Below the pieces are notes generated by a model. The model was not told where the DNA came from, ran no database searches, and saw nothing but the letters and a program-made list of their open reading frames with translations. A program made the position numbers and the translations under genes. A DNA stretch of 64,000 bases from Bradyrhizobium sp. DOA9 (GTDB lineage: Bacteria; Pseudomonadota; Alphaproteobacteria; Rhizobiales; Xanthobacteraceae), in NCBI RefSeq assembly GCF_000617845.2, contig NZ_DF820425.1, positions 4,143,725 to 4,207,724 of the forward strand, written 5' to 3'. This document shows positions 33,747 through 42,222 of the stretch, piece by piece. Positions within the stretch are counted from its first letter, which is position 1, and every line of letters starts with the position of its first letter.

Positions 33747-34895
33747 GGCCTGTGGTGGAGGCGGATTCGGATGGCATATCGAGAGGTTGGGCAACTGAGC
33801 TTCGCGGATGCGCTGGTATCGCGGCGGGGGAAGGGTAGCCCGGTGCTGAAGCGGATTGGCGAACTGGTCGACTGGGCGGCAGTGGAGAGAGTGCTGAATG
33901 GTCTTCCGGAGCCGGAGCGCGGCCCTCCGCCCTATCCGCGACTGGTGCTGTTCAAGGCGCTGCTGCTGCAGCAATGGTATGGGCTTTCCGATCCGGCGCT
34001 GGAGGAAGCGCTCGACGACCGGGCCTCGTTCCGCGCCTTCTGCGGCTTTGTGCTGAGCGACGAGACGCCTGATCACACGACGATCTGGCGATTCCGCGAG
34101 GCTTTGCAGCGAGCCGGTCTGGACGAGAAGCTGTTCGCCGAGATCCTGCATCAGATCGACGCACGCGGGCTGGTGCTGCGCCGGGGCACATTGATCGATG
34201 CGAGCCTGATCTCGGCAGCAGTAAAGCCGCCGAAGCCGCCAGAGGACCCGCAGCCGCCCGGCCCGGACGGCCGTGAACCGAGCAAGCTGGTCAACAGCAA
34301 GCGCGATCCAGATGCACGCTGGACCAAGAAGGGCGGCAAGCGGTACTTCGGCTACAAAGCCCATATCGGCATGGATCAGAGTTCGGCCATCGTCCGCCGC
34401 AGCAAGCTGACCGACGCTGCGGTCAACGACACGGTGCCCGCCGACGAGTTGGTCTGTGGTGATGAGAAGGCGGTCTATGCCGACCAAGCCTATGACAAGC
34501 ACAAGCGCCGCAGCGGGCTCGCCGCGCGAGGAATCAAGCCGAGGCTGATGTTCCGGCCGAACAAGCATCATCCGCTCACCGAGCGGCAGAAGCGCTTCAA
34601 CAATGCCGTGGGAAAGCGCCGCGCACCGGTCGAGCAGGTCTTCGCGCGCCTCAAGGGCAGCTACCGCTGGGCGCGCGCTCGCTATCTGGGTTTGGCGCGC
34701 AATCAGACGCATCTGCGCCTGATCTGCCTCGCCATGAACCTCAAACGATGGGCGGTGCTGTGCCCGATAGGAGCCGCAGCGTGACCACCACCCGCCGCTA
34801 CCCCGCGGCCACGAAAAACAGACGCCCCACCCCTCTGGGGCTACGCGAGGCCGTTCAAAAAAAGCCCCATATCGAACTTCACTCCAGCACAACTC
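33747..34895 (+). mobile_element. IS5-family insertion sequence, about 1.15 kb
   Basis: Bounds are approximate. Imperfect terminal inverted repeats can be aligned: TGTGGTGGAG...TTCG at 33751-33769 against the complement of 34873-34891 (TGTGCTGGAG...TTCG). The single transposase gene fills the interior. No target duplication could be identified with confidence. Confidence 0.65.
33771..34784 (+). CDS. IS5-family transposase
   Basis: A 337-residue DDE transposase, intact. The N-terminal domain is the IS5-type DUF772 region (YPRLVLFKALLLQQWYGLSD, then ETPDHTTIWRFR). Catalytic acidic residues are seen in TLIDASLI (first Asp), VYADQAYD (second Asp) and near RRAPVEQVFARLKG (Glu), in the order expected. 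The C-terminus RLICLAMNLKRWA is also typical. No frameshift or internal stop, so the element may still be active. Confidence 0.9.
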   Translation: MAYREVGQLSFADALVSRRGKGSPVLKRIGELVDWAAVERVLNGLPEPERGPPPYPRLVLFKALLLQQWYGLSDPALEEALDDRASFRAFCGFVLSDETPDHTTIWRFREALQRAGLDEKLFAEILHQIDARGLVLRRGTLIDASLISAAVKPPKPPEDPQPPGPDGREPSKLVNSKRDPDARWTKKGGKRYFGYKAHIGMDQSSAIVRRSKLTDAAVNDTVPADELVCGDEKAVYADQAYDKHKRRSGLAARGIKPRLMFRPNKHHPLTERQKRFNNAVGKRRAPVEQVFARLKGSYRWARARYLGLARNQTHLRLICLAMNLKRWAVLCPIGAAA

Positions 34896-34900
34896 ATTAC

Positions 34901-34926
34901 GCAAAGCTCTCGCTTGCGGGGGAGGG
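34901..34926 (-). repeat. Right member of a 26-bp inverted pair flanking the IS
   Basis: Exact reverse complement of 33694-33719, beginning GCAAAGCTCTCGCTTGCGGG. It lies just outside the right end of the IS and shortly before the end of the nicB-like gene. Confidence 0.7.
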
Positions 34927-34973
34927 AGCGCACCTTCCGTGTCGCGGCAAATGAAACCTAATCTCATCAGGCT

Positions 34974-37900
34974 CTAGTGCGCCGACGCCCGCACCTTTGC
35001 GATCGTCTCGCGCATGCCGGTCCAGGCCGGCTTGTCTGGCGCGAACTGCCGGCGCAGGAAGCTGACGAGCTCCTCGACCTGCGCGTCGCTCATGCTATTC
35101 CCAAACGCGGGCATGTAGCCGAGATCGCTCGAGACGGGCTCAGCGATGCCGTGCAGGATGACCTGCACCAAATTGTCCGACGTGGCGCTGTGCAGATTGC
35201 TGTTGAGCGCAAGCGAAGGCCTGGCGCCGAACAGCGGCAGGCCGCCGACCTCATGGCACACCGCACAGGCGCCCTGGTAGAGCCGCGCACCAGTCGACGA
35301 TGCGACAGTGACCTGGGTCGCGCTCTCGAGCCTGGTGGCGAGCGCTTCCTGCGCCCGTGGGCCGACCGCGGTGTCATTGAACGAGTTGAGATAGACCGCC
35401 ATCGCGCGGATGTCCTGATCGGGCAGGGCCCTGAGATCCCTGACGATCGGCGCCATCGGGCCGGCGGCGACACCGTGGTAGCGCGAATGCCCGGTGCGCA
35501 AATAGGCGTAGAGCTCATCCTCGCTCCACGGGATCGGCGCGTGCGAGAGCGAGGTCAGCGCCGGCGCTTCCCAACCCTCGGCGAAGCCGCCGGCGAGATA
35601 GGCGTTGCGCTGCTCGGCGCCGAGCGCGTTGCGCGGCGAATGGCAGGCGCTGCAATGACCGAGGCTCTCGACCAGATAGGCGCCGCGATTCCATGCTTCC
35701 GATTTGGCGGGATCGGGCTTGAACTCCTTCGTGTCGTGAAACAGCGCGTTCCAGCCTGCGAGCAGCGGACGGAGATTGAACGGGAAGGCGAGCGTGTTTT
35801 CCGGTGCCGTCGCGCGAACCGCGGGCTGCGCCATCAGATAGGCGTAGAGCGCCTGCAGATCGGCGTCGCTGGTCCTGGCGAAGTGCGTGTAGGGAAAGGC
35901 GGGATAGAGCTGGCGTCCGTCGCGATGCAGGCCGTCGCGCATCGCGCGCTCGAACGCGGGATAGGACCAGGCGCCGATGCCGGTCTCGACATCGGGCGTG
36001 ATGTTGGTCGCGTAGATCGTGCCGAACGGCGTTTCCAGGGCGCGGCCGCCGGCATTCGGTGCCCCGCCGATCTTGGTGTGGCACTCGGCGCAATTGCCGA
36101 GCGCGGCGAGTTGCTCTCCGCGCGCGATCGTCTGCGCGGAATAAACCGACGCATCCGGCCGGGCGATCGGCGCAATCGCGCGGCCGGGAAGAAGCGCCGC
36201 GCCAATACTGAGGGCGGCGGTGCAGACGGCTGCGATCGTCGCGAAGATGCCGGCGCGCCTGGCGAATGGATTTTCCCAGATGCGCGACGGCGGCGGGGCT
36301 GCGGGCGCTGGCAGCGACTGTGGTGTCGCCGATGCTTCGCCGTGCAGCCCTTTCAGGATGCGCTCGGGCGTGAACGGCGGCTCGCGGAAGCGCACGCCGG
36401 TGGCATCGAAGATGGCGTTCGCAATCGCCGCTGCGCTCGGCACCGAGGCGGACTCACCGACGCCGAGCGGCGGCTGGTCCTGCCGGGGCAGCATCAAGAC
36501 GTCGATCTTGGGGACGTCGGGGAAGGGGATGATGGGATAGGCGCCCCATTCGCGCGCGGCCACCGCGCCGCGCTCGAACGAGACCTCTTCCATCAGCGCG
36601 CGGCTGGTGGACTGGATGACGTTGCCCTGGATCTGGTGGCGCACACCGTCCGGATTGATCATCAACCCGGAATCCTGTCCCGCGACGACGCGCGTCACGC
36701 TGACGTCGCCGGTCGTCTTGTTGACCGCGACGTCGGCAACCCACGCCGACCACGCCGCGCCATAGCCCGGAAACTTGCTGTGGACGTAGAGCGCATAGGC
36801 AAAGCCGCGCCCGTGCACGACATCGCCATCCTTCTCCTCGCGCACGGGGCGTGGTTTCCACCCCGCGCGTTCGGCGACCGCGTTGACGAGATCGACCGCG
36901 CGCTGGTCCTTCAGATAGCGCAGGCGGTATTCGATCGGGTCGACGCCGGCCTCGGAGGCGGCCTCGTCGATATAGGATTCATGGGCAAAGGTGTTCGGCA
37001 AGGCCGAGACGCCGCGGAACCAGGAGGCGCGCACGATCGGCGCCATGTCGTGGGCGACGACGCGCATGTGCTCGTAATCGTAGGGCGGGATCGCGGTGCG
37101 GTCGCCCATCTGCAGCACGGCGGGTTCCGGCGAGAGGCGGCCGGTCAGCAGCAGCGCCAGCGTCGGCGCGGCGTTCGAGGGATAGCGCGTGGCGAGATCG
37201 TAGGCCGCAATGCCGCCGTCGGCGTCGAGGCCGCCATTGACGTCGATGAGCTGCGCGGTGCCTTTGGGCTCCCAGGCGTGCTCCTGCTCGCGCGTCAGCT
37301 GCACGCGGACGGGACGGCCGACGGCGCGCGACAGCAGCAGCGCATCGGCGGTGACGTCGTCGGCGCAGTTGCGGCCGTAGCAGCCGGCGGCCTCCAGCCG
37401 GATCACCTCGAACTCGCTTTCGGGACGCTCGATCAGCAGTGCCAGATCGCTGCGCAGCACGTGGGGATTCTGCGTGCCCGACCAGACGCGGATATTGCCG
37501 TCGCTATAGTCGGCGACCGCGCAGGACGGTCCGATCGAGGCGTGCATCTGATACGGCCAGACGTAAGTGCGCTGCATCGGCCTGGCCGCGCCGGCAATGG
37601 CAGAATCGACATTACCCTTGTCGATCAGCGTGCGCGGGGTTGAAGGATTGGCGCGCAGCGCGGTCTCGACATCGGCGAGATCGGTCAGCTTGGGTGTCGG
37701 CTTCCAGCTCAACTTGAGCTGTTCGGCAGCGCGAATCGCATTCTCCTCGCGCTCGGCAACGACGCCGACGAAATCGCCGATCCGCACGACGGCGATGATT
37801 CCGGGGATGTCGCGCACCGAGGATTCATCGACCGCAATGAGGCTGGTGCCGACGAACGGCCCGGCATCAACGCCGGCATAGGGCGGCCGCACCACGCGGC

Positions 37901-38501
37901 CATGCACCATGCCTGGCACACGGATGTCGTGCACGAAGGTCAGCTCGCCCGTGGCTTTGGCAGGCAGATCGACGCGCGGCACCGACTGGCCGACGATGGC
38001 GTAATCGCCGACCGGCTTGAGCGTGACGTCGTCGGCCAGCTCGAGGCGGATCGTCTCGTCGCCGATGAGCTCGCCATAGCTGATGCTGCGATTGTCGTGG
38101 CCGCGAACGAGCCCGTCCTCGATCCTGAGCTCGGCTTCCGGCAAGTCCAGACGTTCCGCCGCGCGCGCGATCAGAAAGTGCCGGGCTTGCGCCGCGGCCT
38201 TGCGCAGCGGCACGGCGGTGATCTGGATGGTTTCGCTCGCGATCGTCGCGCCCTGGTTCGGCACAACGGCCGTGTCGCCGAGCACGACGACGACGCGCGC
38301 AAAGGAGACGTCGAGCTCTTCGGCGACGATCTGTCCCAGCGCAGTGCGGATGCCGGTGCCAAGATCGACATGGCCGTTATAGGCCGTGACCGAACCGTCC
38401 GCGGTGACGCGGATGAAGGTCTCGGACGTGACCTCGTCCACGCTGCGGGCGACGATGAGCGAACCCGCGCGCGCAGCTCCGTTCGAAACAAGGGAGGCCA
38501 T
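34974..38501 (-). CDS. nicB: Nicotinate dehydrogenase large subunit with tri-haem cytochrome c tail
   Basis: A 1,175-residue protein. Residues 1 to about 740 form the molybdopterin-binding part of a xanthine-dehydrogenase-family hydroxylase (GHVDLGTGIRTALGQIVAEEL near the start, as in isoquinoline oxidoreductase). A hydrophobic anchor follows near 755, and then three c-type haem sites: CAECH near 803, CSACH near 948 and CAVCH near 1077. This fused layout and the size fit NicB of Pseudomonas putida, which hydroxylates nicotinate to 6-hydroxynicotinate and passes electrons to the respiratory chain. The start at 38501 shares one base with the small-subunit stop. An aldehyde oxidase of other specificity is possible, but the neighbourhood argues for nicotinate. 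Confidence 0.85.
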   Translation of the reverse strand: MASLVSNGAARAGSLIVARSVDEVTSETFIRVTADGSVTAYNGHVDLGTGIRTALGQIVAEELDVSFARVVVVLGDTAVVPNQGATIASETIQITAVPLRKAAAQARHFLIARAAERLDLPEAELRIEDGLVRGHDNRSISYGELIGDETIRLELADDVTLKPVGDYAIVGQSVPRVDLPAKATGELTFVHDIRVPGMVHGRVVRPPYAGVDAGPFVGTSLIAVDESSVRDIPGIIAVVRIGDFVGVVAEREENAIRAAEQLKLSWKPTPKLTDLADVETALRANPSTPRTLIDKGNVDSAIAGAARPMQRTYVWPYQMHASIGPSCAVADYSDGNIRVWSGTQNPHVLRSDLALLIERPESEFEVIRLEAAGCYGRNCADDVTADALLLSRAVGRPVRVQLTREQEHAWEPKGTAQLIDVNGGLDADGGIAAYDLATRYPSNAAPTLALLLTGRLSPEPAVLQMGDRTAIPPYDYEHMRVVAHDMAPIVRASWFRGVSALPNTFAHESYIDEAASEAGVDPIEYRLRYLKDQRAVDLVNAVAERAGWKPRPVREEKDGDVVHGRGFAYALYVHSKFPGYGAAWSAWVADVAVNKTTGDVSVTRVVAGQDSGLMINPDGVRHQIQGNVIQSTSRALMEEVSFERGAVAAREWGAYPIIPFPDVPKIDVLMLPRQDQPPLGVGESASVPSAAAIANAIFDATGVRFREPPFTPERILKGLHGEASATPQSLPAPAAPPPSRIWENPFARRAGIFATIAAVCTAALSIGAALLPGRAIAPIARPDASVYSAQTIARGEQLAALGNCAECHTKIGGAPNAGGRALETPFGTIYATNITPDVETGIGAWSYPAFERAMRDGLHRDGRQLYPAFPYTHFARTSDADLQALYAYLMAQPAVRATAPENTLAFPFNLRPLLAGWNALFHDTKEFKPDPAKSEAWNRGAYLVESLGHCSACHSPRNALGAEQRNAYLAGGFAEGWEAPALTSLSHAPIPWSEDELYAYLRTGHSRYHGVAAGPMAPIVRDLRALPDQDIRAMAVYLNSFNDTAVGPRAQEALATRLESATQVTVASSTGARLYQGACAVCHEVGGLPLFGARPSLALNSNLHSATSDNLVQVILHGIAEPVSSDLGYMPAFGNSMSDAQVEELVSFLRRQFAPDKPAWTGMRETIAKVRASAH

Positions 38502-38983
38502 CAATCTGCGGCCTCGGTGAGCTGGCCAGAGGCGCGCATCACCGCGCGTAGGATCTCGACATGGGTGCCGCAGCGGCAAAGATTGTAGCGCAGCGCCGCC
38601 AGCGCTTCCCGCTCGGTCGGCCGCGGGTTGATCGCGAGCAACGCCCTGGTGGTCATGATCATGCCGTTGAGACAGTAGCCGCATTGTGCGGCCTGCTCGT
38701 CGATGAAGGCCTGCTGCACGACGTCGGGCTTGTCGCTTGTGCCGAGGCCTTCGAGCGTCACGATGTCGCGGCCGACACAGCCGCTCACCGGAATCACGCA
38801 GGAGCGTGCCGCGACTCCATCAATCAGGACAGTGCAGGTGCCGCATTCCCCCAAGCCGCAGCCGTATTTCGGGCCGTTCAGCGCGAGGTCATTGCGCAGC
38901 ACATAGAGCAGCGGCGTGTCCGGCGCTGCCGTGACGTCGTGGATCCTGCCGTTCACGGTGAGGCGGATCGGTGTCTGCGTCAT
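38501..38983 (-). CDS. nicA: Nicotinate dehydrogenase small subunit, 2[2Fe-2S]
   Basis: A 160-residue iron-sulfur subunit of the xanthine dehydrogenase family. The plant-ferredoxin-type cluster is bound by Cys42, Cys47, Cys50 and Cys62; the second cluster by Cys101, Cys104, Cys136 and Cys138 (CGYC...CRC). It shuttles electrons from the molybdenum site in NicB to the haems. The 5' end lies 44 bp from a 16-bp palindrome that matches other sites in this cluster, so it is probably repressed by the local MarR protein. Divergent from the 6-hydroxynicotinate reductase operon. Confidence 0.88.
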   Translation of the reverse strand: MTQTPIRLTVNGRIHDVTAAPDTPLLYVLRNDLALNGPKYGCGLGECGTCTVLIDGVAARSCVIPVSGCVGRDIVTLEGLGTSDKPDVVQQAFIDEQAAQCGYCLNGMIMTTRALLAINPRPTEREALAALRYNLCRCGTHVEILRAVMRASGQLTEAAD

Positions 38984-39026
38984 CCTCTGGTCCTAAGCCC
39001 GCATGAATTCCACATCGCGACGATAC

Positions 39027-39042
39027 CGTTTGTACACAAACG
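39027..39042. promoter_or_regulatory. Candidate MarR operator, nicAB promoter
   Basis: CGTTTGTACACAAACG, 7-bp perfect arms around AC. It belongs to a family of four related 16-mers confined to the two divergent promoter regions of the nicotinate genes. Confidence 0.65.
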
Positions 39043-39150
39043 TGCAAGCCGTGCATGCCGCACTGCAGCGCGATTGCCTTCTTTGTGGACAGGGCGGATA
39101 GGCAAATGAGGTTTTATGCGGCATCGGCATCTTTTACGCTGCACCGCCGC

Positions 39151-39198
39151 TTGACAGGGCTGGGGCAGCGCGCGCAACATCGTTCGTATACGAATGAT
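39151..39198 (+). promoter_or_regulatory. Promoter and candidate MarR operator of the reductase operon
   Basis: A consensus -35 box TTGACA is at 39151-39156, with a weak -10 (CAACAT) at 39175-39180. The dyad CGTTCGTATACGAATG follows at 39181-39196, where a bound repressor would block initiation. The core TTCGTATACGAA is perfectly symmetric. Confidence 0.62.
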
Positions 39199-39205
39199 AA
39201 CTGCG

Positions 39206-40681
39206 ATGTCCGCCGGCTCCGACATGGTGACAGAAACGACGAGCGCCGTCATCGACAAGATCCGCTGCGATGCTTGTCCGGTGATGTGCTACATCAAGCC
39301 GGGTGCGGCGGGCGCCTGCGACCGTTATGCCAATCACGACGGCAAGCTCGTCCGCGTCGATCCGCACGTCATCCTGGAGCGCACCGTCTCACATGGCGGC
39401 AAGCTCGTTCCGTTCAACCGCACCGAGGATTGGGACGGCAAGATCGTCCATGAGCCCTCGACCTTCGTGACGGCGATCGGCGCAGGCACGACCTATCCCG
39501 ACTACAAGCCGGCGCCGTTCATCGTTTCGGCAGAGGTCGATGGCGTCGACATGGTGACCGTCGTCACCGAGGGCATCTTCTCCTATTGCGGCATCAAGGT
39601 GAAGATCGACACCGACCGCTATCTCGGTCCGGAGACTGCGACGGTCCGGGCGCAGGGCGAAGCGGTCGGCCACGTCACCACCAGCGAATACGGCTCGCAG
39701 ATGCTGTCGCTCGGCGGCGTGCATCATCTCACCGGCGGCTCCAAGAAGGAGGGGCGCGTCACCTGCGACACGCTCATGGACCTCGCCAATTGCAAGGCGG
39801 TGGAACTCACCATCGACGGCGGCGCCACCGTGGTGGTGCAGGCCGGCCAGCCGCCGATCGTCAACGGCGCGAAGGAAGAGCGCATGCGCGTCGGCTGCGG
39901 CTCGGCGACGATCGGCATGTTCGCCAAGCAATGGCACGGTAAGGTGGACGAGGTCGTCGTGGTCGACGACCACATCACCGGCGTGCTCTCGGAGCATCAG
40001 GCCGGAAAACTGCTCGACATCGCCGACACCGGCATCAAGATGAAGGGCCGTCGCTCGACGCCCGGCCGCTATTTCCAGGTGGCCGATCCCGGCACGGGCT
40101 GGGGCGGCACTGACATCTCCGATCCCTTGTCGATCCTGGGCCCGTTCGATCCCAAGGAAGCCAAGCCCGGCCTGACCATGCTGATGGTCTCCACCACCGG
40201 GGAGCATTCGTCCTACTACGTGCTCGACGAGGCCTTGAAGCCGGTCGAGACCGAGATGCCTGCCGAGCTGAGGTTTTCGGTCGAGCGCATCCAGGAAAAT
40301 TGCGAGCCGGCACTGTGCACCGTGCTGTTCATGGCAGGCGCCGGCGGCTCGCTGCGCGCCGGCGTCACGGACAACCCGGTCCGGCTGACGCGCTCGGTGA
40401 AGGATGCGCTGACGCGTGTCACCAGCGGCGGCGCGCCGGTCTATGTCTGGCCCGGCGGCGGCATCACCTACATGGTCGACGTGACGCAGATGCCGTCAGG
40501 CGCGTTCGGCTATGTGCCGACACCGGCTCTGGTCGCGCCGATCGAGTTCACGATGAAGCTGTCCGACTATGCCGCGCTCGGCGGACACATGGACTATGTG
40601 AAGCCGCTCGCCGAGGTGCAGAGCGGCGACGATATCCGCCAATTGCCCTGGCAGAACCAGATTCCGGGGCCCCGCACATGA
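39206..40681 (+). CDS. hnr: 6-hydroxynicotinate reductase
   Basis: About 491 residues. The N-terminus has four cysteines spaced for an iron-sulfur cluster (Cys21, Cys24, Cys28, Cys38 in CDACPVMC...GAC). I recognise the sequence as the 6-hydroxynicotinate reductase family, which reduces 6-hydroxynicotinate to 1,4,5,6-tetrahydro-6-oxonicotinate with reduced ferredoxin. Enamidase and nicAB genes nearby give strong context. ATGs at 39194 (inside the operator), 39206 and 39224 are all possible starts; none has a clear ribosome site. The stop overlaps the next start by 4 bp. Confidence 0.82.
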   Translation: MSAGSDMVTETTSAVIDKIRCDACPVMCYIKPGAAGACDRYANHDGKLVRVDPHVILERTVSHGGKLVPFNRTEDWDGKIVHEPSTFVTAIGAGTTYPDYKPAPFIVSAEVDGVDMVTVVTEGIFSYCGIKVKIDTDRYLGPETATVRAQGEAVGHVTTSEYGSQMLSLGGVHHLTGGSKKEGRVTCDTLMDLANCKAVELTIDGGATVVVQAGQPPIVNGAKEERMRVGCGSATIGMFAKQWHGKVDEVVVVDDHITGVLSEHQAGKLLDIADTGIKMKGRRSTPGRYFQVADPGTGWGGTDISDPLSILGPFDPKEAKPGLTMLMVSTTGEHSSYYVLDEALKPVETEMPAELRFSVERIQENCEPALCTVLFMAGAGGSLRAGVTDNPVRLTRSVKDALTRVTSGGAPVYVWPGGGITYMVDVTQMPSGAFGYVPTPALVAPIEFTMKLSDYAALGGHMDYVKPLAEVQSGDDIRQLPWQNQIPGPRT

Positions 40682-41574
40682 TCAGACGCCCGCAAATCGC
40701 ATTGCTGTCTGATGGCCGGCGGCTGCATTTGCAGGATGGACCGATCGATCTGATCGTGGAGGCGAGGGGACGCACCGATGCAGTGCGTGCGGCCTATGAC
40801 GCTGCGGCGCTGCGGTTCACCGGATTGCTCGACGAGCTTTGCGCGGAGCTGCCGGAATTGCGGTCCGCCGCCGGGATGCGGACGTCGCTTAAGGGCCTCG
40901 TCGCGCGCCGCATGCATGCCGCGGTGGCGCCCCATGCCGTCGATGGTTTCATCACGCCGATGGCGGCCGTGGCCGGCAGCGTCGCGGAGGAGATTCTGGC
41001 TGCGATGCTGCGCACCGCGACGCTCGATCGGGCTTACGTCAACAATGGCGGCGACATCGCGCTGCATCTCGGTGTGGGCGAGCATTTCACGGTCGGCCTG
41101 ATGGATCGGCCCGACCGCGACGGCGTGATGCGGACGATGCGGATCGAGGCGGACGATCCGGTGCGGGGCGTCGCCACCAGCGGCCGGCACGGCCGCAGCT
41201 TTTCGCTCGGGATCGCCGATGCCGTGACGGTGCTGGCGACAACCGCTTCGCAGGCCGATGCGGCCGCCACAATGATCGCCAATGCCGTCGATCTGCCCGG
41301 GCATCCCGCCATCATCCGAAGGCCGGCGAACGAGCTTCAGCCCGACAGCGATCTCGGCGCGCGCCTCGTGACGCGCGATGTCGGCGAGCTGTCTCGCAAT
41401 GAGATCGCCGCCGCGCTCGAATCTGGCGCGGAATGTGCACGGCATTTGTTCGATCGTGGGCTGATCGAGGGTGCCGTGCTGCAGCTTTGTGGTGATATGC
41501 TTGTCATCGGACCGAAAGATATTGAGCGGCTGGAATCGCGCCCGCGTCAGCTGGAGCCCGCGGTTCATGCCTGA
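40678..41574 (+). CDS. UPF0280 family protein (ApbE-like fold)
   Basis: A 298-residue protein of the UPF0280 family (COG2122). Typical segments are GFITPMAAVAGSVAEEIL and YVNNGGDIALHL, and the family fold is related to the flavin transferase ApbE. Its start overlaps the reductase stop (ATGA), so the two are translationally coupled. A role in maturing or serving the reductase, perhaps in flavin attachment, is inference; no biochemical function is established for the family that I can cite. Confidence 0.82.
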   Translation: MIRRPQIALLSDGRRLHLQDGPIDLIVEARGRTDAVRAAYDAAALRFTGLLDELCAELPELRSAAGMRTSLKGLVARRMHAAVAPHAVDGFITPMAAVAGSVAEEILAAMLRTATLDRAYVNNGGDIALHLGVGEHFTVGLMDRPDRDGVMRTMRIEADDPVRGVATSGRHGRSFSLGIADAVTVLATTASQADAAATMIANAVDLPGHPAIIRRPANELQPDSDLGARLVTRDVGELSRNEIAAALESGAECARHLFDRGLIEGAVLQLCGDMLVIGPKDIERLESRPRQLEPAVHA

Positions 41575-41601
41575 ACAGGGACGTGTCCAGAGGAAGCAGC
41601 C

Positions 41602-42186
41602 ATGAGCGCGATCATACGCAAGATCGTCACCGTCGTCGAAGAGACCCAGATGGAGATGGGCCGGCAGGTGTCGCCGCCGACCCGGCGTGCGGCGGCGATT
41701 GCCGTCATCGAGAATCCGTTCGCCGGAAAATATGTCGAGGATCTTTCGCCGCTGATCGCGATCGGCGAGGAGCTGGGCGAGCTCTTGTCGAAACGCGCAG
41801 TGGCCGCGCTCGGCATCGATGGTGCCAAGGCGCACAGCTACGGCAAGGCCGCGGCGGTCGGCGAGAACGGCGAGCTGGAGCATGCCGCCGCCATCCTGCA
41901 CCCCAAGATGGGCGCGCCGGTGCGCAAGGTTCTGGGCAAGGGCGCAGCGCTGATCCCGTCGTCGAAGAAGCGCAGCGGTCCGGGCACGACGCTGGACATT
42001 CCGCTCGGGCACAAGGACGCGGCCTTCGTGCGCAGCCATTTCGACGGCATGGAAGTGCAGATCAACGATGCGCCGCGCGCCAACGAGATCATGGTCGCGG
42101 TCGCTGTCACCGACAGCGGCCGTCCGCTGCCGCGCGTCGGCGGGCTGACGGTTGCGGAGATCAAGGGCGAAGACGGTCTGAGATAG
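41602..42186 (+). CDS. DUF1185 'amino acid synthesis' family protein
   Basis: A 194-residue protein of the DUF1185/AA_synth family, whose known structures show a variant of the Bacillus chorismate mutase fold. Recognisable segments are NPFAGKYVEDLSPLI and GTTLDIPLGHKDAAFVRSHFD. It lies 27 bp after the UPF0280 gene and 36 bp before the importer genes. Its place in the operon suggests action on a cyclic or acyclic amide intermediate of nicotinate, but no step is proven. Confidence 0.85.
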   Translation: MSAIIRKIVTVVEETQMEMGRQVSPPTRRAAAIAVIENPFAGKYVEDLSPLIAIGEELGELLSKRAVAALGIDGAKAHSYGKAAAVGENGELEHAAAILHPKMGAPVRKVLGKGAALIPSSKKRSGPGTTLDIPLGHKDAAFVRSHFDGMEVQINDAPRANEIMVAVAVTDSGRPLPRVGGLTVAEIKGEDGLR

Positions 42187-42222
42187 ATAGAAGTCGTAAG
42201 CGAGTTCAAACTGGAGGTTGGG

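Noticed and set aside
33747..34895. Target-site duplication of the IS element
   Set aside because: Candidate CTA/TTA flanks do not match exactly, so no duplication is claimed and the IS bounds are given as approximate.
34977..37643. Very long open frame (888 codons) on the plus strand opposite nicB
   Set aside because: It is the antisense of a strongly biased high-GC gene; its translation is Arg/Gly/Asp-rich without recognisable domains, while the minus strand gives a full molybdopterin and cytochrome protein.
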